Assembly: GCA_016938395.1 (NCBI GenBank)
Contig: JAFGUS010000045.1
Location: forward strand, 1-24,604
Origin: Coriobacteriia bacterium
Lineage (GTDB): Bacteria > Actinomycetota > Coriobacteriia > Anaerosomatales > Anaerosomataceae
DNA length: 24,604 nt
Direction of reading: 5' to 3'
A program made the position numbers and the translations under genes. Under the pieces are notes generated by a model, which ran no database searches, was not told where the DNA came from, and saw only the letters and a list, made by a program, of their open reading frames with translations. Positions 15,906 to 22,871 of the stretch are shown here, in pieces. Numbering within the stretch: position 1 is the stretch's first letter; every line of letters starts with the position of its first letter.

Positions 15906-16466
15906 GTGCCCGTCACCCGAACTCGCTCGCTCGTGACCGCGGCACTCCTTGCCGCCCTCCTTGCCGCCTCGGCGTGGGTGAGCGTGCCCGTCGGTCCCGT
16001 GCCCATCACGCTTCAAACCTTCATCGTCGTGATCATCGCCCTCGTTTGCGCGCCCGGTCAGGCAGCAGCAGCGGTGGGGCTGTATCTCCTGCTCGGCGCC
16101 GCCGGGATTCCGGTCTTCTCGGGCGCGCGGGCGGGCGTTGCCGTGCTGACCGGACCCACGGGCGGGTACCTCATCGGGTTCTTGCTCGCGGCGGTGGCGG
16201 GCGCCTGGATCGCACGCCGTCCCGGTCTGCCACGGGCGGCGGCTGAGATGGCCGCCGCCTTCGTCGTGTTGAACCTGGCCTACGTGCCGGGTACGCTGTG
16301 GCTCGCGGTCGCGACCGGTCGCACGATCGCCGAGGCGGCGGCGGTCGGCGTGCTGCCCTTCATCGGCTTCGACATCGCCAAAGCCGCGGGCGCCATCGCG
16401 GCGGTCCGGGCGCTTGCACGCGCCGGTGTGCTAGCATCCCTTGAGCGGCCCAAGCGGGTCGCGTGA
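15906..16466 (+). CDS. bioY: Biotin transporter substrate-binding subunit BioY
   Basis: This is the membrane S-component of an ECF-type biotin uptake system. GTG 15906 has GGGAGGA at 15894-15900. The 186-residue product has about six hydrophobic segments and the BioY motifs VPITLQTFIV (about 32-41), LYLLLGAAGIPVFSG (about 59-73) and GPTGGYLIGF (about 84-93, substrate region). FIGFDIAKA lies near the C-terminus. The energising EcfA/EcfT proteins are not in the window, so it uses shared ones encoded elsewhere or works alone. Control by the BirA operator upstream is very likely. Confidence 0.94.
   Translation: MPVTRTRSLVTAALLAALLAASAWVSVPVGPVPITLQTFIVVIIALVCAPGQAAAAVGLYLLLGAAGIPVFSGARAGVAVLTGPTGGYLIGFLLAAVAGAWIARRPGLPRAAAEMAAAFVVLNLAYVPGTLWLAVATGRTIAEAAAVGVLPFIGFDIAKAAGAIAAVRALARAGVLASLERPKRVA
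16429..16437 (+). promoter_or_regulatory. candidate extended -10 for the FKBP gene
   Basis: TGCTAGCAT (TGn plus TAGCAT) lies inside the end of bioY, 47 nt before the FKBP start. There is no clear -35. It could let the FKBP gene be expressed apart from biotin control. Confidence 0.3.
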
Positions 16467-16484
16467 CCCGACGGGAGGGGTACG

Positions 16485-16997
16485 ATGCCGGCACGCATGG
16501 GAGACACGGTCGCTGTCGACTACGAGGGCCGCTTGGAAGACGGGACGGTCTTCGATTCGAGCGCAGGCAGGGCGCCGCTGCTTTTCACCCTCGGGGCCGG
16601 TCACGTCCTGCCGATGTTCGAAGCGGCCGTAGTGGGCCTCGAGCCGGGCGAGATGGTGACGGTCACCATTCCCGCCGAGGAAGCGTACGGCATCCACATC
16701 GCCGAGGCCGTGCAGATGGTCCCCGTCGACGTTTTCGGCGAGGGCGAACCGCCCATCGGCGGTGAGTTCAACGTCTTCGGCGAAGACGGCCAGAACTACA
16801 CCGGACGGGTCATCAGCATCAGTGAGGACCTGGTGAACGTCACTGTCGACTTCAATCACCCGCTCGCCGGTCACACACTCACCTATGACATAACACTCAA
16901 CGAGATCGTTCCGGAGCAGCCCAAGTCGGTAGGCGGGGCGCAGGCTGCAGCTTCTCCCGCTACTGATGGCGCCGCTTCGGCAGAGGCGGATTCATAA
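16485..16997 (+). CDS. slyD: SlyD-like FKBP-type peptidyl-prolyl isomerase
   Basis: This enzyme catalyses cis-trans proline isomerisation and acts as a chaperone in the cytoplasm; no signal peptide is visible. ATG 16485 follows GGGAGGGG at 16473-16480. The 170-residue product starts with the FKBP half-domain VDYEGRLEDGTVFDSS (about 11-26). GHVLPMFEAAVVGLEPGE comes next, then the IF (insert-in-flap) domain after AEEAYG (about 65-125), and the NHPLAGHTLTYDI return (about 123-135). This order is that of SlyD. The tail is Ala/Ser-rich and lacks the His-rich nickel-binding end of Escherichia coli SlyD, so a hydrogenase nickel role is less likely. Confidence 0.9.
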   Translation: MPARMGDTVAVDYEGRLEDGTVFDSSAGRAPLLFTLGAGHVLPMFEAAVVGLEPGEMVTVTIPAEEAYGIHIAEAVQMVPVDVFGEGEPPIGGEFNVFGEDGQNYTGRVISISEDLVNVTVDFNHPLAGHTLTYDITLNEIVPEQPKSVGGAQAAASPATDGAASAEADS

Positions 16998-17004
16998 GGA
17001 TTCG

Positions 17005-17033
17005 TTGACACGCCCACAGGGCGCCGATAAGGT
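17005..17033 (+). promoter_or_regulatory. promoter of the cytochrome operon, with dyad in spacer
   Basis: A consensus TTGACA (17005-17010), a 17-nt spacer and TAAGGT (17028-17033) form the best sigma-70 promoter in the window besides the one at 24426. The spacer holds a perfect palindrome, CGCCC-ACA-GGGCG (17011-17023), a candidate regulator site. Transcription would start near 17040. Confidence 0.65.
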
Positions 17034-17039
17034 GAAAGC

Positions 17040-17145
17040 GGTCACGCGACCCGAACACGAACCGCCGGTGTCGGTCGCTTCAAACGAGTATGCGAGCGCA
17101 TGGGTGCCGGCACACCCAGTCGAGCGAGCGAGGTCGGTCGTGACC
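17040..17145 (+). ncRNA. candidate structured leader RNA of the cytochrome operon
   Basis: From about the predicted first transcribed base, 17040-17051 (GGTCACGCGACC) pairs with 17132-17145 over 12 bp with one 2-nt bulge. The enclosed 80 nt can form three hairpins: 17052-17058 with 17068-17073 (one bulged A), 17076-17079 with 17095-17098, and 17101-17106 with 17113-17118. A separate stem with a GTAT loop (17159-17174) followed by GTTTT lies between it and the first gene. It matches no riboswitch class I know. High GC content makes chance folding a real alternative. The gap 16998-17192 holds this and the promoter and no convincing gene. Confidence 0.3.
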
Positions 17146-17192
17146 CTGCAGCAGTGGTCTGGGCGTATGCCCGGCTCCGTTTTGGGTAGGGG

Positions 17193-18044
17193 GTGGCGGC
17201 GATTCTCCTCGCGCAAGTGAACGTATGGATGGACGCGGTGTTTGTCCTGCTGTTCATCGGTGTGTGGCTGTTCGTGCTGTTCCATTTCTCCATCAGCATC
17301 CCCAAGGGACGCTTCCGCAAGAAGTGGATCGAGGGCAAGTGGCCCGAGCACGACCACCTTCCGGTCTTCCTGCCCAAGCTCATGCACTGGATCCATCTGC
17401 TGTGCATGCTCGCTCTGGCGTTCAGCGGTCTCTACATCCGGTTCCCGTTCTTCGATGGCGGACGGACACCGATGCGATGGGTCCACTACATCGCGATGAC
17501 GATCGTCGGCATCAACTACCTCTGGCGTCTGTGGTACGCGTTCTTTTCCAAGAACCGCGACTACAAGAAGTTCGTCGTCACTAAGCAAGATCTCCAGTCC
17601 ACGGTCGGCGTTCTCGCGTACTACGGCTACTTCTCGGACAGTAAGCCGCACGTGGCCGAGTACAACGTCATGCAGAAGATGTCGTATCTGCTCTTCGCCG
17701 TGCTCATGATGGCCCAGGGATTCACCGGCCTCTCGCTGCTCACGCAGGAACTGCCCATGATCGGCCTGAGCATGCGGGAGATCCTCGTGGGCTGGTGGCT
17801 CGGCCCGCTCGTGGGTGACATCGCAATCGCGGGCGCCTGGATGCGCGTGCTGCACTACATGATCAACTGGCTCTTCATCATCATGACCGTGGTGCACTTC
17901 TACCTTGCCGTGAACGAGGACTTCCTCATCGGCCTCGACTTCTTCGGCTTCAAGAAGTACCCCAAGGAGAAGCTCGTGTCCCACGGACACGGTCACGCGG
18001 AGTCTCACGCGCCGGCTGCCGCGGCGGCCGCCGAGGCAGAATAG
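17193..18044 (+). CDS. HydC/FdnI-like membrane dihaem cytochrome b
   Basis: This is a b-type cytochrome of the kind that links the membrane quinone pool to periplasmic redox partners. The GTG at 17193 gives 283 residues. The Shine-Dalgarno is poor, and GTG 17217 or ATG 17229 are alternatives. Membrane helices lie at about 14-32, 62-81, 97-117, 161-182 and 215-240. Candidate haem ligands are H65/H68 (MHWIH), H98 (RWVHY), H221 (LHYMINW) and H235 (VVHFYL), the pattern of formate dehydrogenase and Ni,Fe-hydrogenase b subunits. The tail (about 263-272) is His-rich. No hydrogenase or dehydrogenase subunit is nearby; three multihaem cytochromes c follow within 8 nt, so they are its likely partners. 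Whether it oxidises or reduces quinol is unknown. Confidence 0.85.
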   Translation: MAAILLAQVNVWMDAVFVLLFIGVWLFVLFHFSISIPKGRFRKKWIEGKWPEHDHLPVFLPKLMHWIHLLCMLALAFSGLYIRFPFFDGGRTPMRWVHYIAMTIVGINYLWRLWYAFFSKNRDYKKFVVTKQDLQSTVGVLAYYGYFSDSKPHVAEYNVMQKMSYLLFAVLMMAQGFTGLSLLTQELPMIGLSMREILVGWWLGPLVGDIAIAGAWMRVLHYMINWLFIIMTVVHFYLAVNEDFLIGLDFFGFKKYPKEKLVSHGHGHAESHAPAAAAAAEAE

Positions 18045-18052
18045 GAGGCCGT

Positions 18053-18928
18053 ATGGGCTCCCGCATGAGCCGAACGATCATAGCGGCGGCCGTGCTGGCG
18101 ATCGCGCTTGCGGCGCCGGTTGCGGCCTATGGTCAGGGCGTGCAGCCCTCGGTCTCTCCGACCGCGCCCTACGAGCTCGACTTCACGCTGCCCACGGAGT
18201 CCAAAGCGGGCTGCCAGGTCTGCCACGGCGACCCGGCCCTCGTGCGCATCCGCGACGGCGTGATCATGAGTTACTACATCGACGACGCAGTGGTGGCCGA
18301 CTCGGCGCACGCCGACCAGCAGTGCGTGGGCTGCCACATCGACTTCAACTACAAGGCTCCCCACGGCGACGGCGACTGGGCGAACACGGCCAAGGGCGCC
18401 TGCCGCAACTGCCACGAGGAGCAGTCGGCGGCGTTCGGGCTCGGCGTGCACCGCGCCACCGTCTCCAACGGCGACTCGGAGACCGAGGAGCCAAAGCCGC
18501 TCTGCGGTGACTGTCACGGTTCGCATGAGATCCTCATGATCACCGACAACCCCGCCGGGGCGGCGGCGATCCATGCCGACGGCTGGGAGGTCTGCGGCCG
18601 CTGCCACGAGGACTACTGGGACAGCTACGACGACTACTACCACGGAGCCGCGTACAAGCGTGGCGCCGAGGACGCCCCATCCTGTTGGGACTGCCACGGC
18701 TGGCACGACATCCTCCCGTCGAGTGATCGTGGCTCGATGGTGCACGAGTCACACCTCGTGGAGACCTGCGGGCAGGAGGGCTGCCACGTCGGCGTGGATG
18801 AGAAGTACACGGAGTACGCGGTGTTCATCCATGGCCGTGAGGAGATTTCGGCGGCCAACCCGCTCGTCTCGCTCATCCGCTCGGTGCTCGACGCGGTCGG
18901 TGGCCTGTTCGGCGGCGGGGATGCGTAG
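18053..18928 (+). CDS. Exported heptahaem cytochrome c
   Basis: A 291-residue exported cytochrome with AGGAGG 4 nt before ATG 18053. A signal peptide covers about 1-28, perhaps uncleaved. Six CX2CH motifs lie at 54, 91, 117, 151, 181 and 211. A seventh, spaced CX4CH, lies at 239 (CGQEGCH). Features such as DSAHADQQCVGCH, LCGDCHGSHEI and YYHGAAYKRG...CWDCHGWHDI belong to the cytochrome c3-like SVHG/CHGSHDI type that often accompanies membrane cytochrome b. It lies 8 nt after the cytochrome b gene, so it probably takes electrons from it. The last 25 residues are hydrophobic and glycine-rich and could rest on the membrane. The C-terminal half of the next gene is its paralogue. Confidence 0.88.
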   Translation: MGSRMSRTIIAAAVLAIALAAPVAAYGQGVQPSVSPTAPYELDFTLPTESKAGCQVCHGDPALVRIRDGVIMSYYIDDAVVADSAHADQQCVGCHIDFNYKAPHGDGDWANTAKGACRNCHEEQSAAFGLGVHRATVSNGDSETEEPKPLCGDCHGSHEILMITDNPAGAAAIHADGWEVCGRCHEDYWDSYDDYYHGAAYKRGAEDAPSCWDCHGWHDILPSSDRGSMVHESHLVETCGQEGCHVGVDEKYTEYAVFIHGREEISAANPLVSLIRSVLDAVGGLFGGGDA

Positions 18929-18973
18929 GGATCCTCGCACGCTCGGACGGCAGAAGGCAGGTTGGACAGGGGT

Positions 18974-20221
18974 ATGAGCAAGCGACTCCAGGCGTTCGCC
19001 GGCACGGGCGCTTTTCGGTGGTGGATCGTGGCAGCGTTCGCCGCGGTCGCCGTCGTTGCGCCGGCGTTCGCCACGTCGCTCACCGTCGAGTTCGGCGGGG
19101 ATGTCCATCCCGGGAAGTGCCTTCCCTGTCACGCGGACTACGCCACGGCCGAAAGCCCCGACTATGCCTTCACGCATGGTGGTCACCTGACGCACCAATG
19201 CACCACCTGTCATCCTCGATTCCCGCACACAGCGAGCGGCACGGATGTGCCGGTGATGCGGGACTGCTTCAACTGTCATGGCCTCTACCACGGGCCGCAG
19301 GGTGTGATTGCCGGGGCCGAGTGCGAGTCGTGCCACGGCGATGCAGTCGAGAGTCTTCGGCCCGTGTCGCACAGGTTCGACTGGTCGGGCGTTGCGCACG
19401 TCGAGCCCGCGCTCGCCGGTCTCACGACCGAGTGCTCGATGTGCCATGAGCAGTCCGCGTGCGATAGCTGCCACGTGGCGGAAGGCGTGGCGTGGTCGCC
19501 GGCGGAACCGATGGTCTACGACGCCGGTAGCGGGTGCCTCGTGTGCCATGGCAGCCCGAACCTGCAGAAGAACACCCCGGACGGTCTCGTCTCGTTCCAT
19601 GTGACCGGGCTCGAGGACTCGGCACATGCGGACCTCACGTGCCCGCAGTGCCACATCGACTTCGGCTACGCCGAACCGGCCGCGCCCACCAAGCTCTGGT
19701 ACGTGAACGTCGGCATGGCCTGCGCGGAGGGTGTGTGTCACGATCACGACGACCAGGTCGAGGCCTACGCGGCCTCCGTTCACGGTGTAGCCCTGGCTGC
19801 GGGAGACTATGGCTCGGCAACGTGCGGTGCGTGTCACGGCGGGCACGACATCGCCCGTCTCGATACCGATGAGGCCAACACCGCGTTACACTTCTCCAGT
19901 GAAGCGATGTGCGCGCGATGCCATAAGGACCGGTGGGACAATTACAACGACGCGTATCACGGAGCAGCGTACAAACGGGGTGCCGATGACGCCCCCTCGT
20001 GTTGGGATTGCCATCCCGCGCACGACGCGCTACCGTCGTCTGATCCCAAGTCGTCGACACACCCCGCCCGCCTTGCAGCCACGTGCGCTTCGTGCCACCA
20101 ACACGCTGACGCCACGTCGTCCTTCGCGGCCGGTGCGGCGGATACGATCCATCAGCAGGAGGATCTGCGTGCCGAGAACCCGCTCCACAGACTGCTATCT
20201 ACGTTGCCGGGGAGTTGGTAG
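18974..20221 (+). CDS. Exported 13-haem cytochrome c with two modules
   Basis: ATG 18974 is preferred; TTG 18962 is also in frame. The 415-residue product has a signal peptide or anchor at about 16-34. Twelve CX2CH motifs start at 49, 76, 98, 117, 154, 163, 188, 223, 284, 313, 343 and 371, and one CX4CH at 250 (CAEGVCH). Residues of about 48-168 form a hexahaem module of FTHGGHLTHQCTTCH type that also occurs twice in the next gene. Residues of about 185-415 are a copy of the preceding heptahaem protein; AYHGAAYKRGADDAPSCWDCH is almost identical there. The gene therefore looks like a fusion of both cytochrome types, suited to bridge its two neighbours in an electron chain. No catalytic site is recognised. 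Confidence 0.88.
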   Translation: MSKRLQAFAGTGAFRWWIVAAFAAVAVVAPAFATSLTVEFGGDVHPGKCLPCHADYATAESPDYAFTHGGHLTHQCTTCHPRFPHTASGTDVPVMRDCFNCHGLYHGPQGVIAGAECESCHGDAVESLRPVSHRFDWSGVAHVEPALAGLTTECSMCHEQSACDSCHVAEGVAWSPAEPMVYDAGSGCLVCHGSPNLQKNTPDGLVSFHVTGLEDSAHADLTCPQCHIDFGYAEPAAPTKLWYVNVGMACAEGVCHDHDDQVEAYAASVHGVALAAGDYGSATCGACHGGHDIARLDTDEANTALHFSSEAMCARCHKDRWDNYNDAYHGAAYKRGADDAPSCWDCHPAHDALPSSDPKSSTHPARLAATCASCHQHADATSSFAAGAADTIHQQEDLRAENPLHRLLSTLPGSW

Positions 20222-20227
20222 CCGCTC

Positions 20228-21820
20228 ATGACTCGGCGCGCACGCGGACGACTGACGCTCACCGCACTGGTGGCCATCGCGGCTGCCGTTGTGGTGCTGC
20301 TCGCGTATCCGCTCGGCGCCGAGAGCCAGGAGCCGACCACGATCCTCGCGAGCGGACCCGCATCGACGGCCGCGTGCAGTTACTGCCATCCCACGCTTGG
20401 CGCTACAGACCGCGCGGATCTCGTCTTCGACCACGCGCCGCACATCCTCGTGCAGTGCATCGCATGCCACCGCGGTCCCGCGCACGCGGAGGGCAAGACG
20501 GCCACGCCGCCGATGGACACCTGCTTCACCTGTCACGGGCTGACGCACGGCCCGATGGGAGAGCTCGCCTCCGGCGAGTGCCGCAGCTGCCATCCAGAGC
20601 CCACCGAGCTGCGCCCGGCCACGCACATCTCGATCTGGGCCGAGGCACCGCATGCGCGGGCGTCTGCGAAAGACGGTGTGAACCGCTGCATGATGTGCCA
20701 CGAGGCTGCCGCTGACTGCGACGCGTGCCACCGCGATCAGGAGGTGGACGTCGGGCCGATGCCCGCGTTCTACCTGAGCACGATCCCTGTTGAGACCACC
20801 GAGGCCACCGTGACCATCGACCCCGACGCGCCGGTCACGGTCTCGCAGTGTGCGTACTGCCATGCCGACATCGACGACTTCGAGGTAGAGGGGCTCGTGT
20901 TCGGCCACGCGCCGCACCTCGAGCGTGCGTATCGCTGCGAGGCGTGCCATCAGGTCTTCCCGCACGGTCCCGACGGCACGGAGCGCATCGAGATGCGTTC
21001 GTGTTACCGGTGCCACAGTCTCATCCACGACGGGCAGGGCGAGGTGGCCGAGAGCAACTGCGAGAAGTGCCACACCGAAGACTTCGAACTCGTGCCCGCC
21101 GATCACACCGTCGCCTTCCTCTCGGGCGAGCACAACGAGCCCGCTCTGGCCGACGCGGCATACTGTTCGCAGTGCCACACCTCGGAAAGCTGTATCGAGT
21201 GCCACAACGGTGGCGTGGAGCTGGCGAACGGACTCATGGGCGAGAAGGTCATTCCCGAGGATCACACCAAGCCCGAGTGGCTGGAGTCGCACGGCGGGCT
21301 GTACCTCGCGCAGGAGGGCCTCTGCGCGGTTTGCCACACGCCGGAGAGCTGCAACCAGTGCCACATCACCACCATGCCGCACCCGGTCACCTGGCTCACC
21401 GACCACGCCAACATGAACGGCTCGCTCACCAACGACTGCGGTGTGTGCCACACCGACCGCGAGTTCTGCCAGGACTGCCACCACGACTCGGTGCGTTCCG
21501 TGGCACTCATCCCCGAGAACTGCGTGGAGTGCCACGAGGAGATGAATACCGAGCCCGCCACGGCGATCCAGGTAGCCGGCCTCGCCGAGCACGCGGTGCA
21601 CTTCAACGTCGCGGAGAAGAAGGGCGAGCCCTACTACTGCGACGACTGCCACATCGGTTTTGGCGCCGGCGGCATCCACGTGGTGAACCCGGCCACCGGC
21701 CCGCACGACATGCGCATCTGCTATGAGTGCCACGGCGCGCTCGACTTCCAGAACGTGCTGATCGCCGAGTACCGCGGAGCCGAACTCTGTCTCCGCTGCC
21801 ACACCAACCTCAACTTCTAG
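20228..21820 (+). CDS. Exported 20-haem cytochrome c
   Basis: This 530-residue protein carries 20 CX2CH motifs, about one per 26 residues. It starts 6 nt after the previous stop; the best Shine-Dalgarno (GGGGAG, 20209-20214) is rather far away. A signal sequence or membrane anchor is at about 9-31. Two hexahaem modules lie at about 50-168 and 208-325, each with an FxHAPH...CxxCH c7-like core, a CHGLTHG or CHSLIHD segment and a close haem pair at the end. The last 200 residues hold eight more motifs, including pairs only 4-5 residues apart (CAVCHTPESCNQCH). No CX15CH or CXXCK catalytic site is seen, so electron transport or storage is more likely than nitrite or sulfite reduction. Periplasmic or surface placement is inferred. 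Confidence 0.88.
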   Translation: MTRRARGRLTLTALVAIAAAVVVLLAYPLGAESQEPTTILASGPASTAACSYCHPTLGATDRADLVFDHAPHILVQCIACHRGPAHAEGKTATPPMDTCFTCHGLTHGPMGELASGECRSCHPEPTELRPATHISIWAEAPHARASAKDGVNRCMMCHEAAADCDACHRDQEVDVGPMPAFYLSTIPVETTEATVTIDPDAPVTVSQCAYCHADIDDFEVEGLVFGHAPHLERAYRCEACHQVFPHGPDGTERIEMRSCYRCHSLIHDGQGEVAESNCEKCHTEDFELVPADHTVAFLSGEHNEPALADAAYCSQCHTSESCIECHNGGVELANGLMGEKVIPEDHTKPEWLESHGGLYLAQEGLCAVCHTPESCNQCHITTMPHPVTWLTDHANMNGSLTNDCGVCHTDREFCQDCHHDSVRSVALIPENCVECHEEMNTEPATAIQVAGLAEHAVHFNVAEKKGEPYYCDDCHIGFGAGGIHVVNPATGPHDMRICYECHGALDFQNVLIAEYRGAELCLRCHTNLNF

Positions 21821-21843
21821 ATCGATCTGCAAAGGTAGGCCTG

Positions 21844-22851
21844 ATGACGGCACTTTCATCTCGAAACGGCTGGCTCGACTGGGCCGTACGTATCGTCGCC
21901 CTGCTTGTGATCGGCGCGCTCCTCTATCTGGCGTACACCGTCTGGCAGGGCCAGCGGCAGGCGCAGGGGAGTTCGCTCGCAACGCGGGCGATCGCCAACC
22001 TCGAGCAGGCGGTGCGGGACAATCCCGAGAACCCCAACGTCTACATCCTCCTCGGAGACGCGTACCGCGACACCGGACGCCCCGCGGACGCCATCGAGCA
22101 GTACCAGAAGGCGCTCGAGCTCGAGGGCGACCACCCCGTGGCACTCAGCGGCCTCGCACTCGTGGCGATGCAGCAGGAGGAGTGGCGCACCGCCGAGGGG
22201 TACTGGCAACAAGCCGTCGACGTGCTGAGCAAGAACCAGTTCGCGTCGCAGGACCTGCGTCTCGAGAAGGCCTACTACTACTACGGCACGGTGCTCATCA
22301 AGGTGGGCGAGTACGAGGATGCCATCGCGTACCTCAAGGAGGCGCTCCGCATCCGCCGGGGCGATGCCGACACCCACTACGCGCTGTCGGTGGCCTACCG
22401 TGAGGCGGGCTCGCTCAACAACCAGCGCAAGTCGCTCGAAGCGGCGCTGCTCTTCGTGCCCACGATGCCCGAGGCCAACTACGACCTCGGCCTCATCCTG
22501 CTTGCCGAGGGCGATGAGGCGTCGGCAGCCGAGCTCTTCCGCCGGTCCGTGGACAACGCGCCCGGCCGTACCGAGCCGCTGGACGAACTTATGGCGCTCG
22601 GCCCGTTTGAAGATCGGTACGAAGCTGCTGCCGCGCTCGAGGACAGCAATCCTGAAGAGGCGCTCTACGAGGCGCGCATTGCCGTGTCTCTGAATCCCGA
22701 GAACGTCGATGCGCTGCGGCTCACGGCGCGGCTCTGGGAAGAAGCCGGGGAGACCGAAGCGGCGCGCACGGTGTGGGAGCGCGTCCTCGCGCTCGTGCCT
22801 GATGATCCTGAGGCAACCGAGGCCGTTGCGGCCATCGATGACGAGTCCTGA
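21844..22851 (+). CDS. Membrane-anchored TPR protein of the cytochrome operon
   Basis: ATG 21844 (AAAGG about 8 nt upstream) gives 335 residues; the longer open frame upstream is only the end of the cytochrome gene. One membrane helix at about 14-32 anchors the protein. Tetratricopeptide repeats follow at about 62-95 (NPNVYILLGDAYRDTGRP), 97-130, 142-172 (YYYYGTVLIKVGEYEDAIAYLKEAL), 176-206, 210-240 and 272-320. They probably face outwards. TPR proteins with this layout (NrfG, CycH/CcmI) help attach haem to apocytochromes, so a role in maturing or assembling the cytochromes encoded just upstream is plausible but not shown. No CcmF-like haem lyase lies in the window. Confidence 0.82.
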   Translation: MTALSSRNGWLDWAVRIVALLVIGALLYLAYTVWQGQRQAQGSSLATRAIANLEQAVRDNPENPNVYILLGDAYRDTGRPADAIEQYQKALELEGDHPVALSGLALVAMQQEEWRTAEGYWQQAVDVLSKNQFASQDLRLEKAYYYYGTVLIKVGEYEDAIAYLKEALRIRRGDADTHYALSVAYREAGSLNNQRKSLEAALLFVPTMPEANYDLGLILLAEGDEASAAELFRRSVDNAPGRTEPLDELMALGPFEDRYEAAAALEDSNPEEALYEARIAVSLNPENVDALRLTARLWEEAGETEAARTVWERVLALVPDDPEATEAVAAIDDES

Positions 22852-22871
22852 CCCGTAAGGGAGCGTGACCT

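Noticed and set aside
17011..17060. Resemblance to a c-di-GMP-I (GEMM) riboswitch (CACAGGGC)
   Set aside because: Only these eight bases fit. The conserved GCAAA and CCUCCGG parts do not follow, and the stretch lies in the promoter spacer, upstream of the expected transcript.
16966..17220. 84-codon open frame between the FKBP and cytochrome b genes
   Set aside because: It overlaps the FKBP end and the strong promoter, and it has no motif or hydrophobic pattern. The region is better explained as promoter and leader.
18053..21820. Nitrite reductase (NrfA) or octahaem reductase function
   Set aside because: No CXXCK or CX15CH catalytic haem site is present in any of the three cytochromes.
21820..21829. 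Palindrome AGATCGATCT after the 20-haem gene
   Set aside because: It is too short, has no T-run and lies inside an operon.
20195..22144. 649-codon open frame on the minus strand
   Set aside because: It is Arg/Gly/Ala/Val-rich, has no motif, and runs opposite the 20-haem cytochrome.
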